DNA from: Candidatus Kaiserbacteria bacterium CG10_big_fil_rev_8_21_14_0_10_47_16
Lineage (GTDB): Bacteria > Patescibacteriota > Minisyncoccia > Phycocordibacterales > UBA918
Assembly (NCBI GenBank): GCA_002773395.1
Contig: PFBI01000001.1
Span: forward strand, 1 to 49,944
Length of the DNA: 49,944 bases
Direction: 5' to 3'
Below are positions 27,928-37,428 of the stretch, in pieces. The notes beneath the pieces were generated by a model. That model saw nothing but the letters and a program-made list of their open reading frames with translations. It ran no database searches and was not told the DNA's origin. How positions within the stretch are numbered: position 1 is the stretch's first letter; each line of letters opens with the position of its first letter. Made by a program: the position numbers and the translations under genes.

Positions 27928-29214
27928 TTAGTATTTTTCGCGTTTAAATTTCGCCAATATCAGTGATGCACCAACTACCGCGAGTGAGATAATTATCGGG
28001 TCTACGGGCAGGCGGTAACGTGGGTTTGTGCCGAATGCTGCTGTGGTGCTTATGAGAGCAAAGTATCCTACAAGTATAATAACAAAGATTGTAGAAGGTG
28101 AACGTTTGGTAAGAAGATAGGCACATGCGCCGATGAGTGCGGAGAGAGTGATACCTATCCACACAAGACGCATCATGATAAGAGCAGCGAGGTAGTTATC
28201 TGGGTTTTGTCCACTTCGTGAAAGAAGCGTGTAGAACCCATCGTTGGTAAAGAAGGTGAAGAGTGATTTACCCATAACAAAAGCAGTTGCCTCAGGGTGC
28301 TCTCTCATTATGGTGAGCGCTTTTTCTTTGTACGCACCCTCATTTGCGAATGTAATAGCGTCTCCACGATATTCTTCTGGTGTGAGGAAGGTATCTATAA
28401 CTTCCGAGAAGCTACGATCTTCAGCAATGCTTAAGACTGCGGGAGCAAAATTGGTATAGAGAACAAAAGATGCTTGAGTGCTGAGTGCGGGAGTGTCAAA
28501 TTGCTGCACATTTCTTAGAATCCATGGAGCAAGTATTGCCCCTACAATAATGAGAAGTATACCGATATGCGCGACACTTTGACGCCAATTCTTCTTGCCG
28601 TGTACCCACAAAATGAATGGAATAAGAAGAAGGGGAATATATTGCACACTGGCTTTGATCAGAATTGCAGCACCGAGAAATAGTGCGCTCAGTATCAATA
28701 TGGTGACAGTCGGACGTTTGAAGTAATGCAGGATCGTCAGCAGCCACGCGAAGAACACTATAAGAAATACGGTCTCGGTATAAAACTGAAAGGACAGCTG
28801 TGCCAAGGTTGGATCAAGGGCAAGGACGATGCCTATTATGATGCCGACGGTGCGCGAACGAGTGAGCACGCGTGCTATAGAGAGACCAAGAAGTGGAATG
28901 GCGGTAGCGGCAAGGAGTTGCACTATTGCCGCCCCCGTAACTCCAAATATTTCAATGAGACCAGCGAGGAGTACGCTGTACCCGGGAGTACGCATAGTAT
29001 TCGGTAGATAGGGCGCTTCAGTATTCCATGAGAAACCGTTGCCCGCGCGTATATTTTCTGCAAGTTCATAGAAGCCATCATCAACGCGTACGGTTGCGAG
29101 AACGTCACCATTTTGTGCGTTCACGAGCAGGAAGAAGACAAAGAGATGTGTAGCAAGCGCCAGAACAGCGATGCTTATTTCCCATCGATAGTTATAGAGG
29201 GCAGCACGGAGCAT
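27928..29214 (-). CDS. GT39-like (PMT/ArnT-type) membrane glycosyltransferase
   Basis: Multi-TM; VDDGFYELAENIRAGNGFSWNTEAPYLPNTMRTPGYSVLLAGLIEIFG. Confidence 0.75.
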   Translation of the reverse strand: MLRAALYNYRWEISIAVLALATHLFVFFLLVNAQNGDVLATVRVDDGFYELAENIRAGNGFSWNTEAPYLPNTMRTPGYSVLLAGLIEIFGVTGAAIVQLLAATAIPLLGLSIARVLTRSRTVGIIIGIVLALDPTLAQLSFQFYTETVFLIVFFAWLLTILHYFKRPTVTILILSALFLGAAILIKASVQYIPLLLIPFILWVHGKKNWRQSVAHIGILLIIVGAILAPWILRNVQQFDTPALSTQASFVLYTNFAPAVLSIAEDRSFSEVIDTFLTPEEYRGDAITFANEGAYKEKALTIMREHPEATAFVMGKSLFTFFTNDGFYTLLSRSGQNPDNYLAALIMMRLVWIGITLSALIGACAYLLTKRSPSTIFVIILVGYFALISTTAAFGTNPRYRLPVDPIIISLAVVGASLILAKFKREKY

Positions 29215-29222
29215 AGTTCATT

Positions 29223-29678
29223 TTATGATCGTTCTTTAAAGACAAAATGTCGATAGGCAAAGTAGCCCGTAATGGCAACGAGCGCAGTCGCCACTATTTG
29301 TGCGAGTATGTACCATACGCTAAAGGTGTCCACGAGAATGTACATAATGGCTGTATTGAGAAGGAGATTCATTACAACAACTATGATATAGCGACTAAAT
29401 TGAGTATGTACATCATGTGTTGGTTTATCTTGGAATGTCCAAAATTTTTGCAAGGTGAAAGAAACCACAATAGCGAGTAGGTATGCCAATACTGATGCTG
29501 GGAGATAGTGTAAATCTCCAAAATGTACCAATAAAAAAAGTATTCCAACGTTCGTGGTGGCTGCTATTCCGCCCGATATAAGATACCGTACAAGATGGAA
29601 GAGTCGTTCTCCAAGAACCGCTTCAACACGGAAGTGAAGGGCACCTAAAGTATCCGCCGAACGCTTTAAAAGTTGCAT
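29223..29678 (-). CDS. GtrA-like flippase family protein
   Basis: LVRYLISGGIAATTNVGILFLLVHF, ILAQIVATALVAITGYFAYRHFVF. Confidence 0.88.
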   Translation of the reverse strand: MQLLKRSADTLGALHFRVEAVLGERLFHLVRYLISGGIAATTNVGILFLLVHFGDLHYLPASVLAYLLAIVVSFTLQKFWTFQDKPTHDVHTQFSRYIIVVVMNLLLNTAIMYILVDTFSVWYILAQIVATALVAITGYFAYRHFVFKERS

Positions 29679-29698
29679 TACCGTTAGTATAACCTATT

Positions 29699-31372
29699 GT
29701 GTTATTTTGGTATCATATGCAAATGTTGCGTAGACTACGCATATCTGTGGGGAAAATCCGTGCTCTCTCTTGGGAAGAGTGGTTCTTGGTTGCATTTGGA
29801 GCAAGTTTTTTACTTGGCGTGGGATACGCACTCCCAATGGTCAATACGGTAACTGATGTATGGGCATTTGGCGGCGGTGTCTTGCGTTCCATGGAGGCGC
29901 ACACACTCCTACCTTTGGGTGACGTGGCGTATGGCACGGTTTCGTTCTATCAAAACTATCTTGCTATGGCCATAGTACTTGGGGTCAGTTACCTATCTAA
30001 CGGTTTTGATATAGAGGTAGTAAAAACAGCCTTCGTTCTCAATCCCCACTACAGTATCTTGGTGCCACGAATTGTTTCAGCGCTCACCGCGATGGTGTTA
30101 CTTTTTGTGACGTTCCGTTTTTTAAAAGTACAGGTACGCGATACGTGGTGGCGACTTGCGCTTCTGGCACTTCTTTTCGGGAATATCATAACTATATTTC
30201 TCACGCGGTCGGGGAAAATGTGGATGCTTTCAATGATGTTCGTCACGATTTCATTCATCTTTCTCTATCGTTCTCTTACTGAAGAGCGCCAAAGGGGCGT
30301 TCCGGGACGATACGCGCTCTATTCGATCATCGCGGCAGCGTTCGCTACTGCCAACTTCGCATTCGCTGCATTGTTTCTTGTGACGGTACCCGTTCTATTT
30401 TTTGTCTTTCCTAAAACACGCGCGGCATTCACGCGACTTTCGTTTATGACGATTGCCGGTCTGGGAGTGGTCGCCGTTTTTCTGTTATTGAACCTCAATA
30501 ACATCATTCTGCAAGTATCGGGGTTTCTTCCGTCTTTTCTCAATCCATCAATGTCGAATATGCCAATGCCGGTCGAAGGCACACTCTCGCTCCTTGAATC
30601 AATTCGTATAAAAGGCAGACATCTTATTGATGCATTTCCACTTTTGCTCATCGCGCTTATTCCCGCAATGCTCGCAGGAGTTCGTGACCGGACGCTCGCG
30701 CTATTGGCTACTCTGTATGACGTTCTCTATTTGGTACTCCTCGTGCTTGTCTTTCGTACTGATCAAGGCATTGCATTAAATGTTCGTCATGTCTTTCCAC
30801 TTGGTATATTCCTCATGTTCTTTCTTGCGGCATGTTATCCTCCACGGAAATTTATTTCCGCAGTGCTTTTTATCGTGAGTATGTGTGTGTATGTGTTCAC
30901 AGTCTATTTGATGATGGTACCGAGTACCTATAATGATGCATATGAGTTCATTATTGACCAATATGGAACACAGGATATACGTATTGATGAAAATATTTTT
31001 GAATTTACCCTTCCAATGAATCAGGACTCATACGCACTCTTTGCGACAAGTTCGTGTGGGTCTACGTGTCAGCATAGATTGGCAATGGAGGAGGATATTC
31101 CGTTTCGGCCACTTGTTGTTACAGAGGAGAGTGACCTCGTTAAGAATGGTAACCTTCCACTACCCGACATCCTGGTTCGTTCACAGATGCTCACGGACGA
31201 GAGGTGTCGGCTGATTGCGAGTTTCAGAAATGATGTTCCTGATGACGGAATTTTCGACATTGACATTAATCTTGGTAGAATGCTTATGCCATCGTTTTAT
31301 ACATTAGACCGTCTTGGTAAAAATCTGTATCTCTATGACGCAAGAGATTGCTTCACGGCAACCCAGCCTTAA
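29699..31372 (+). CDS. Multi-TM membrane protein, GT-C/GT39-like
   Basis: 557 aa with many hydrophobic segments and an extracytoplasmic C-terminal domain. Confidence 0.6.
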   Translation: MLFWYHMQMLRRLRISVGKIRALSWEEWFLVAFGASFLLGVGYALPMVNTVTDVWAFGGGVLRSMEAHTLLPLGDVAYGTVSFYQNYLAMAIVLGVSYLSNGFDIEVVKTAFVLNPHYSILVPRIVSALTAMVLLFVTFRFLKVQVRDTWWRLALLALLFGNIITIFLTRSGKMWMLSMMFVTISFIFLYRSLTEERQRGVPGRYALYSIIAAAFATANFAFAALFLVTVPVLFFVFPKTRAAFTRLSFMTIAGLGVVAVFLLLNLNNIILQVSGFLPSFLNPSMSNMPMPVEGTLSLLESIRIKGRHLIDAFPLLLIALIPAMLAGVRDRTLALLATLYDVLYLVLLVLVFRTDQGIALNVRHVFPLGIFLMFFLAACYPPRKFISAVLFIVSMCVYVFTVYLMMVPSTYNDAYEFIIDQYGTQDIRIDENIFEFTLPMNQDSYALFATSSCGSTCQHRLAMEEDIPFRPLVVTEESDLVKNGNLPLPDILVRSQMLTDERCRLIASFRNDVPDDGIFDIDINLGRMLMPSFYTLDRLGKNLYLYDARDCFTATQP

Positions 31373-31429
31373 TGAAAATAGCATTGGGGCAGTAGGAAAT
31401 TTTCTAACACACCTGATCAATATCTGTAT

Positions 31430-31618
31430 ATGAAATTTTACTTTTTTGTCAAAGGAGATAAAACGGTACCCAGCTCACGGTACCGTGCGTACTACATTGC
31501 TGAAACATTGCTGTCACGAGGTCATGAAGCTGTTGTGATCCCAGTGACTGATTATTCATTCGGTGCTTTTTTTCGATATTTCAAAATACTTGTGAGTATT
31601 ACGCGTAATTGGTGTTGA
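31430..31618 (+). pseudogene. Truncated glycosyltransferase N-terminus
   Basis: 62 aa MKFYFFVKGDKTVPSSRYRAYYIAETLLSRGHEAVVIPVTDYS resembles a GT-B N-terminal start; stops just before gmd. Confidence 0.55.
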
Positions 31619-31646
31619 TTGGCAAATCATGTATAATTTATTTCAA
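31609..31646 (+). promoter_or_regulatory. gmd promoter, leaderless-type spacing
   Basis: TTGGTG (31609-31614), 17 nt, TATAAT (31632-31637), then 8 nt to ATG 31646. Confidence 0.65.
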
Positions 31647-32644
31647 TGAAAAAAGCCCTAATTACAGGTATTACAGGGCAAGATGGATCGTATCTTGCGG
31701 AGCTTTTGTTAGAAAAGGGATATGAGGTGCATGGCCTCGTGCGGCGTTCAAGCAGCTTCTATATTGCAGCGGATGCTGGATTCTGTGAAAACACACATCT
31801 TAAAAATCATGAAAATCTCCATCTCCATTACGGAGATCTAGGTGATTCAAGTAGTATTGAACGAGTGGTAAAATTGGTTTGTCCAGATGAGGTTTACAAT
31901 CTTGCGGCAATGAGTGATGTTCGAGTGAGTTTTGATATTCCGGAATATACAGGAGACATAACTGGGCTTGGCACCGTACGTATTCTTGAAGCGATTCGTA
32001 ACAATAATCTTGTTGGTACACGAATGTACCAAGCGTCCACCTCTGAGCTGTATGGGAAGGTGGTTGAGATGCCTCAAAATGAAGACACCCCATTTTATCC
32101 TCGCAGTCCATATGCAGTAAGTAAACTCTATGCACATTGGATGTGCAAAAACTACAAGGAATCGTACGGAATGTTCATCAGTAGTGGGATACTTTTTAAT
32201 CATGAGTCACCACGACGAGGACCAAATTTTGTAACACGAAAAATTACACGCGGAGTTGCCAATATCGCTCACGGTCTCCAGGATAAGATATATCTTGGAA
32301 ACATCGAGGCAAAACGAGACTGGGGATACGCTCCAGAGTATGTCGAAGCTATGTGGAAAATGCTTCAGCAATCTGAGCCGGATGATTTTGTTCTCGCCAC
32401 AGGTGAGACACACACCGTTAAGGAATTCCTTGTAGAAGCCTTTTCATACATTGGGAAAAATTGGGAGGAACACGTAGAAATCAAAGAAAATCTTTACCGC
32501 CCTGCAGAGGTGGATGTACTGTGTGGAGATGCAACTAAAGCAAAAGAGAAGCTCAAATGGGAGCCGAAAACAACATTTAAAGATTTAGTCAAGATTCTTG
32601 TTGATGCGGATATGAAGGATGTTGAATTTTCTGTTAAGAAATAA
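31646..32644 (+). CDS. gmd: GDP-mannose 4,6-dehydratase
   Basis: [85 protein letters not shown]. Confidence 0.92.
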   Translation: MKKALITGITGQDGSYLAELLLEKGYEVHGLVRRSSSFYIAADAGFCENTHLKNHENLHLHYGDLGDSSSIERVVKLVCPDEVYNLAAMSDVRVSFDIPEYTGDITGLGTVRILEAIRNNNLVGTRMYQASTSELYGKVVEMPQNEDTPFYPRSPYAVSKLYAHWMCKNYKESYGMFISSGILFNHESPRRGPNFVTRKITRGVANIAHGLQDKIYLGNIEAKRDWGYAPEYVEAMWKMLQQSEPDDFVLATGETHTVKEFLVEAFSYIGKNWEEHVEIKENLYRPAEVDVLCGDATKAKEKLKWEPKTTFKDLVKILVDADMKDVEFSVKK

Positions 32645-32647
32645 TTT

Positions 32648-33907
32648 ATGAAACTCGAACGAAAAGTATTTGGAAAGCATGTAGTACATTGTCATATGTG
32701 CAAAACTCCTTCACTCAGGGAGGTTATTCATTTGGGGATGCAACCACACTCGGATGATTTTCTCAGTGATCTTCGCCGAGAAGAGGTTGAATTTTTCTTT
32801 CCACTTCGACTGTGCACCTGTACTGAATGTGGGTTGTTACAAATTGATTATTTGGTAAATCCAAAAATTCTCTATCAACAAAATTATATTTACGAATCCT
32901 CGATAACTGAGCGAGGTGTAAATCATTACTACCAAATGGCTAAGGAGATCGCAGAACGCTTCAGTTTTGATCCAGGGAAACTTAGTGTTGATATTGGAAG
33001 TAATGTAGGAGTACTACTAACGGGGTTCAAGAAACAAGGTTTTACTGTACTCGGAGTAGATCCTGCGGAGACGGTAGCAGAGAAGGCTCGTCTTAACGGA
33101 GTGCCGACTCTTACAGAGTTTTTTAAGCGAACGATTGCAAAACAGATTGCTGCAGACCATGGCCTGGCTCACGTTATAACTGGTACAAATGTGTTTGCAC
33201 ATCTCCATGACATTGACAGTGCAGTGGAGGGTATGAAAGAGTTACTTGCTCAGGAAGGGGTTATTGTTATTGAAGCTCCTTATGCTTTGGATTTGATCAA
33301 GAATATCGAATATGACACAGTGTACCATCAGCACATTGGGTATCTCTCAGTAAGGCCTATGCAGAGATACTTCGAGAAGTTCGGGTTAGAGCTATTTGAT
33401 GTTAGTCACCATTCAATCCATGGTGGTACCCTTCGGTATTATGTGGGGCATGTTGGAAGTCATGTAGTTGAAAGTACTGTTAAAGATGCAATAACGAAGG
33501 AAATTGACTTTGGTTTATACAAACAAGACCGTCTGAAAGAATTTTCTCAGGCTGTAATGCAGCAAAAAAGAGACCTCATTACGCTTTTAAATGAACTCAA
33601 AGCGGATAACAAGCGCATTGTTGCAGTTTCAGCGCCTGCAAAAGGCAATACGCTCCTTAACTATTGTGGTATGGGTGTCCATTATCTCGAATATGCAACC
33701 GAGAAAAGTTCTCTCAAGCAAGGTCTCTTTACGCCAGGTATGCATATACCTATTTACGATGATTCTCGAGTTCTTGATGATATGCCGGATTATGTTTTAA
33801 TATTGGCTTGGAACTTCGCCGAAGAAATCATGTCAAATCTCGATGAATATAGAGCACGAGGAGGGAAGTTTATTATTCCAATCCCAACACCAAGAGTTAT
33901 TGAATAA
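32648..33907 (+). CDS. Second NDP-sugar C-methyltransferase paralog
   Basis: CHMCKTPSLREVIHLG...CTECGLLQ, DIGSNVGVLL, TVYHQHIGYLS, VSAPAKGNTLLNYC. Confidence 0.87.
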   Translation: MKLERKVFGKHVVHCHMCKTPSLREVIHLGMQPHSDDFLSDLRREEVEFFFPLRLCTCTECGLLQIDYLVNPKILYQQNYIYESSITERGVNHYYQMAKEIAERFSFDPGKLSVDIGSNVGVLLTGFKKQGFTVLGVDPAETVAEKARLNGVPTLTEFFKRTIAKQIAADHGLAHVITGTNVFAHLHDIDSAVEGMKELLAQEGVIVIEAPYALDLIKNIEYDTVYHQHIGYLSVRPMQRYFEKFGLELFDVSHHSIHGGTLRYYVGHVGSHVVESTVKDAITKEIDFGLYKQDRLKEFSQAVMQQKRDLITLLNELKADNKRIVAVSAPAKGNTLLNYCGMGVHYLEYATEKSSLKQGLFTPGMHIPIYDDSRVLDDMPDYVLILAWNFAEEIMSNLDEYRARGGKFIIPIPTPRVIE

Positions 33908-33924
33908 AATTAGTTAAAGACACT

Positions 33925-34317
33925 ATGGAAAGTAACTTAATAACAATCAAGAAGATTACACCGGTATTTAAGGATGAGCGTGGCGAGATATTCGATATCT
34001 TCGAAGCTCCTGTAGGACATACTGGATTGATAACTTTTACACAAGGTGCCGCGCGTGCAGGACATTATCATATCGAATCAATTCAGTATTCGTATGTACT
34101 TGAAGGTGAAATTGAGCTCATTGTCTCTCAGCAGGATGGTTCTGAAGAGGAGCGCTTTACTTTAAAGCCAAATATGTACGCAGAAATACCAGCAGGTGTT
34201 GTGCATACGTACATAGCAAAGACAGAAGCATTGATGCTTGATTCGACAACTCTTTCTCGAAATGGTGATGGTTACGAGAAAGACACGGTTCGTGTTCCGG
34301 TTGAGACTGTTAAATGA
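33925..34317 (+). CDS. Cupin-domain (RmlC/WxcM-like) protein
   Basis: 130 aa; GHYHIESIQYSYVLEGEIELIV...MYAEIPAGVVHTYIA. Confidence 0.8.
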   Translation: MESNLITIKKITPVFKDERGEIFDIFEAPVGHTGLITFTQGAARAGHYHIESIQYSYVLEGEIELIVSQQDGSEEERFTLKPNMYAEIPAGVVHTYIAKTEALMLDSTTLSRNGDGYEKDTVRVPVETVK

Positions 34318-35441
34318 AAAAAGTCACGTTTATAGTAGTAAGTACTGACCCAACTACAGGGTTAGGACGGATGGTTACCAATATTGCAAGAGAACTCAAT
34401 CAGAAAGGGGTTACCGTGAATTTTATTTCTGAGAGTGAATGCTCAGAGTTCCCCACAACAGTTACTAAGCTACGAGGGCACTCCGTATTCAGACCTATCA
34501 GCTTACTGAAAACTCTAAGGACTCTCCGTTCAATATCAAACACTTCTGATGCAGTAGTATGTTTTGATGTACGACCGGCAGGAATTATGGGAGCTTTTGG
34601 AGTTATTGGCACCCGTACTCCACTCTCTGTACATGCGCTAGGGACCTACTCACTATATTTCAAAGGAGGGTCTTTTAGTAGCAAATTAAAGAACATTCTT
34701 CTCTGGAGGGTGTATCGGCTGTGTACAAACATCTTTATTATCAATGAATATGTGCAAGATGCTATTGAACGCTCCGGATCTCATAAATATGTGTTTGACG
34801 GTTTACCCGTCACGTATGTGCCAGTGGGGGTAGACGTGAACGAGTTTACTAAAAGTACTGAGAAATACCGGGATCTTTCTGAGCCATACATTCTTACTGT
34901 AGGAGCTTTTAAGGAACGAAAAGGGCAATTAAAAACGCTACAAGCTTTTAAAAAAGTGTCAACAAAGTTCCCCAATCTTCAGTACGTACTTGTTGGTAGC
35001 GGTCAGCATGATTTGTATACAGCAGGGTGTAAGGAGTATATTGTAGAAAATGGATTATCAAATAAAGTGATTATCCTTGAACAGGTAAGCGATCGAGAGC
35101 TCATACAACTTTATTCACATGCAGAAATATTTATTATGGCACCTACAGAGACGGAGTACGCAATAGAGGGATTTGGGATGGTCTATATTGAAGCCGCGCT
35201 CTGTGGAACCCCCTCTATAGGTACATATGGTTCTGGAGCTGAGGCTGCCATCGTAGATAATGAGACGGGTATTTTGACAGAGAATACCCCCGATGCACTT
35301 GCAGGATCACTCGTAAAAATTTTAGGTGACAACCACCTCAGGGAACATTTTGCTCATACGGCACGAAAACGAGCAAAAACCTTCTCATGGGAACATGTCG
35401 CTAATCAATACTGTGATATACTTGAGCTCACAAAAATATGA
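34314..35441 (+). CDS. Glycosyltransferase family 4
   Basis: YILTVGAFKERKGQLKTLQAFKKV, IFIMAPTETEYAIEGFGMVYIEAALCGTPSIGTYGSG. Confidence 0.88.
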   Translation: MKKVTFIVVSTDPTTGLGRMVTNIARELNQKGVTVNFISESECSEFPTTVTKLRGHSVFRPISLLKTLRTLRSISNTSDAVVCFDVRPAGIMGAFGVIGTRTPLSVHALGTYSLYFKGGSFSSKLKNILLWRVYRLCTNIFIINEYVQDAIERSGSHKYVFDGLPVTYVPVGVDVNEFTKSTEKYRDLSEPYILTVGAFKERKGQLKTLQAFKKVSTKFPNLQYVLVGSGQHDLYTAGCKEYIVENGLSNKVIILEQVSDRELIQLYSHAEIFIMAPTETEYAIEGFGMVYIEAALCGTPSIGTYGSGAEAAIVDNETGILTENTPDALAGSLVKILGDNHLREHFAHTARKRAKTFSWEHVANQYCDILELTKI

Positions 35442-36103
35442 AAGCACTACTTAAAAAAATTCTCCCCACTTCGTTGTATATGGTACTGAAGTACCACTAC
35501 ACTACTCGTTGGAATGAACCAAGTAGATATAAGGCTTTGTATCAGCTCATACGACGAAATAAGTCTCGACGCATACTTGAAATAGGTACTTGGAACGGAG
35601 AGCGTGCATTAAGAATGCTTTATGCATCCAAGCGTGCTACAGGCATGCCAGCAGAATACTATGGGTTTGACCTTTTTGATGCAATGGATCAGGCTGAATA
35701 TGAGCGAGAAATTTCGAAGAAACCTCCTTCATATGAAGAAGTGAAAAGTAAACTTCTGACATCGGGCGCTCGTATCAAGCTCTATCAAGGGAATACGTTG
35801 CAAACGCTTCCTGAAAGTATTGATTCGATGCCGAAAATGGACTTCATCTTTATTGATGGGGGACATCACGTAGATACAGTTAAGAATGATTGGGAATACT
35901 CTCAAAAAGTGATGCACGAGAATACGGTAGTCATTTTCGATGATTACTGGCATAACCGGAAGGATCATGGTGCACGACCAATTGTTGATGCTATCGATAC
36001 AAAGAAATACGAAGTCGTCATACTTCCGGTCATTAATACCTATAATACTAATGATTTCGGAAGACTCGAAATTAGTTTTGCTAGAGTTTCATTTAAAAAG
36101 TAG
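35438..36103 (+). CDS. Class I SAM methyltransferase (Methyltransf_24-like)
   Basis: RILEIGTWNGERALRML, MDFIFIDGGHHVDTVKNDWEYSQKVMHENTVVIFDDYW. Confidence 0.8.
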   Translation: MKALLKKILPTSLYMVLKYHYTTRWNEPSRYKALYQLIRRNKSRRILEIGTWNGERALRMLYASKRATGMPAEYYGFDLFDAMDQAEYEREISKKPPSYEEVKSKLLTSGARIKLYQGNTLQTLPESIDSMPKMDFIFIDGGHHVDTVKNDWEYSQKVMHENTVVIFDDYWHNRKDHGARPIVDAIDTKKYEVVILPVINTYNTNDFGRLEISFARVSFKK

Positions 36104-36105
36104 CT

Positions 36106-37365
36106 TTAATCAGCCCGTGAGACACTGATGTAATAGAGTGTATAGGAAAGTAGTCCAGCAAAAAGTCGTGACGCTACGCGTGCAATAATGATTCCTAAAA
36201 GCCCCCAGAACATTACACCAATCACTACCGACAATATTTTAAAGAGAGAGAGTATAATATTCTGAATATACTGATACCGGATGCGTTTTTTCGCCACAAG
36301 ATACATATCTGCAGGAATGCTCGCGAGGGCAAGTAGAGAGATTACATATATTTGTGAATAAAAAATTGCATCTGTGTAATTTGGAAAAAAGAATGTATAA
36401 AAGTATGGCGCGAGAACGATATAGAGGATGATAAAACAAGTACTAGCAAAGAATATCCAAACCATTTTATTTTTCATTCCGGAAAGGATTTCGTTATTTG
36501 TACGATTTACAAATTTAGCTTGGACCATTGAATTAAAGGCTTTCAATGGGCCTTTTGTTTGATCAGGTATTGCAATTGCAAAGTTGTAAATTGCAAGTTC
36601 AACAGGGCCAACAAATTGGAAGAGTAGTATTTGATCAATGCTTCCTGCAACCATAGTGAGTATATTCATTACAGAAAGATGTTTTGCGTGATTCTCCATG
36701 TCTGGGTCAGTGCGTGTTATGTCCGGTGTGTAGACATGTTGTATTCGAAAATATAGAAGAAGGGTGGCAATGGTATTTGAACTGAAATAAATAGCCACGA
36801 GGATAAGTGGATTTTGAGTAAGCAATATCGCTATACTAAGACAGCCGATAGAGAAAAGGGTTTCAATAGTTCCAAAATAAATAGCGTCACGTGCAAAATC
36901 TTTTTTTGCAGTGAGAAAAGTACTCGCAAGGTTTGCGCTCATAAGTAATGGAGAAAGAGAACCTCCAATCAAAATTCCGAAAGCAAGCGTATTGTTTCCT
37001 TGACTGAAATAGTATATGAAGAACATGAATGCCCCGAGAAATGCAAAAATACTCCATCTTATATTGAGCCAGAAACCGCTCGATAGTGCCCCATCAAAAC
37101 TTCTCGCAACCGATTGAAATACAGCTGTGCCGATACCAGTAAGGGAAAAGGCAAATATAAAAGTTACTGTTGCAATAATATATTTATATTGCCCGTATAC
37201 CTCTTTTGGGAGAAGGTGTGCGACAAGTACGGCAAAGCCAAATACAGCAATCGAACTAATAACCTGAGAAGTCGAGGACCAAAAACTGCCTCGGGCGAGG
37301 TAGAGCATATCGGTTTTGGTATATTGCTCGGACCATTTAAGGATCCGATAGAGGTGATTTTTCAT
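36106..37365 (-). CDS. Wzx-like oligosaccharide flippase
   Basis: 419 aa, ~12 TM; SFWSSTSQVISSIAVFGFAVLVAHLLPKEVYGQYKYI. Confidence 0.85.
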   Translation of the reverse strand: MKNHLYRILKWSEQYTKTDMLYLARGSFWSSTSQVISSIAVFGFAVLVAHLLPKEVYGQYKYIIATVTFIFAFSLTGIGTAVFQSVARSFDGALSSGFWLNIRWSIFAFLGAFMFFIYYFSQGNNTLAFGILIGGSLSPLLMSANLASTFLTAKKDFARDAIYFGTIETLFSIGCLSIAILLTQNPLILVAIYFSSNTIATLLLYFRIQHVYTPDITRTDPDMENHAKHLSVMNILTMVAGSIDQILLFQFVGPVELAIYNFAIAIPDQTKGPLKAFNSMVQAKFVNRTNNEILSGMKNKMVWIFFASTCFIILYIVLAPYFYTFFFPNYTDAIFYSQIYVISLLALASIPADMYLVAKKRIRYQYIQNIILSLFKILSVVIGVMFWGLLGIIIARVASRLFAGLLSYTLYYISVSRAD

Positions 37366-37428
37366 GTGTTTTCTATAACCAAGGGAAGCCTGATTTGGTT
37401 TTATTATAATATGCTATAGTTTTCGGAT

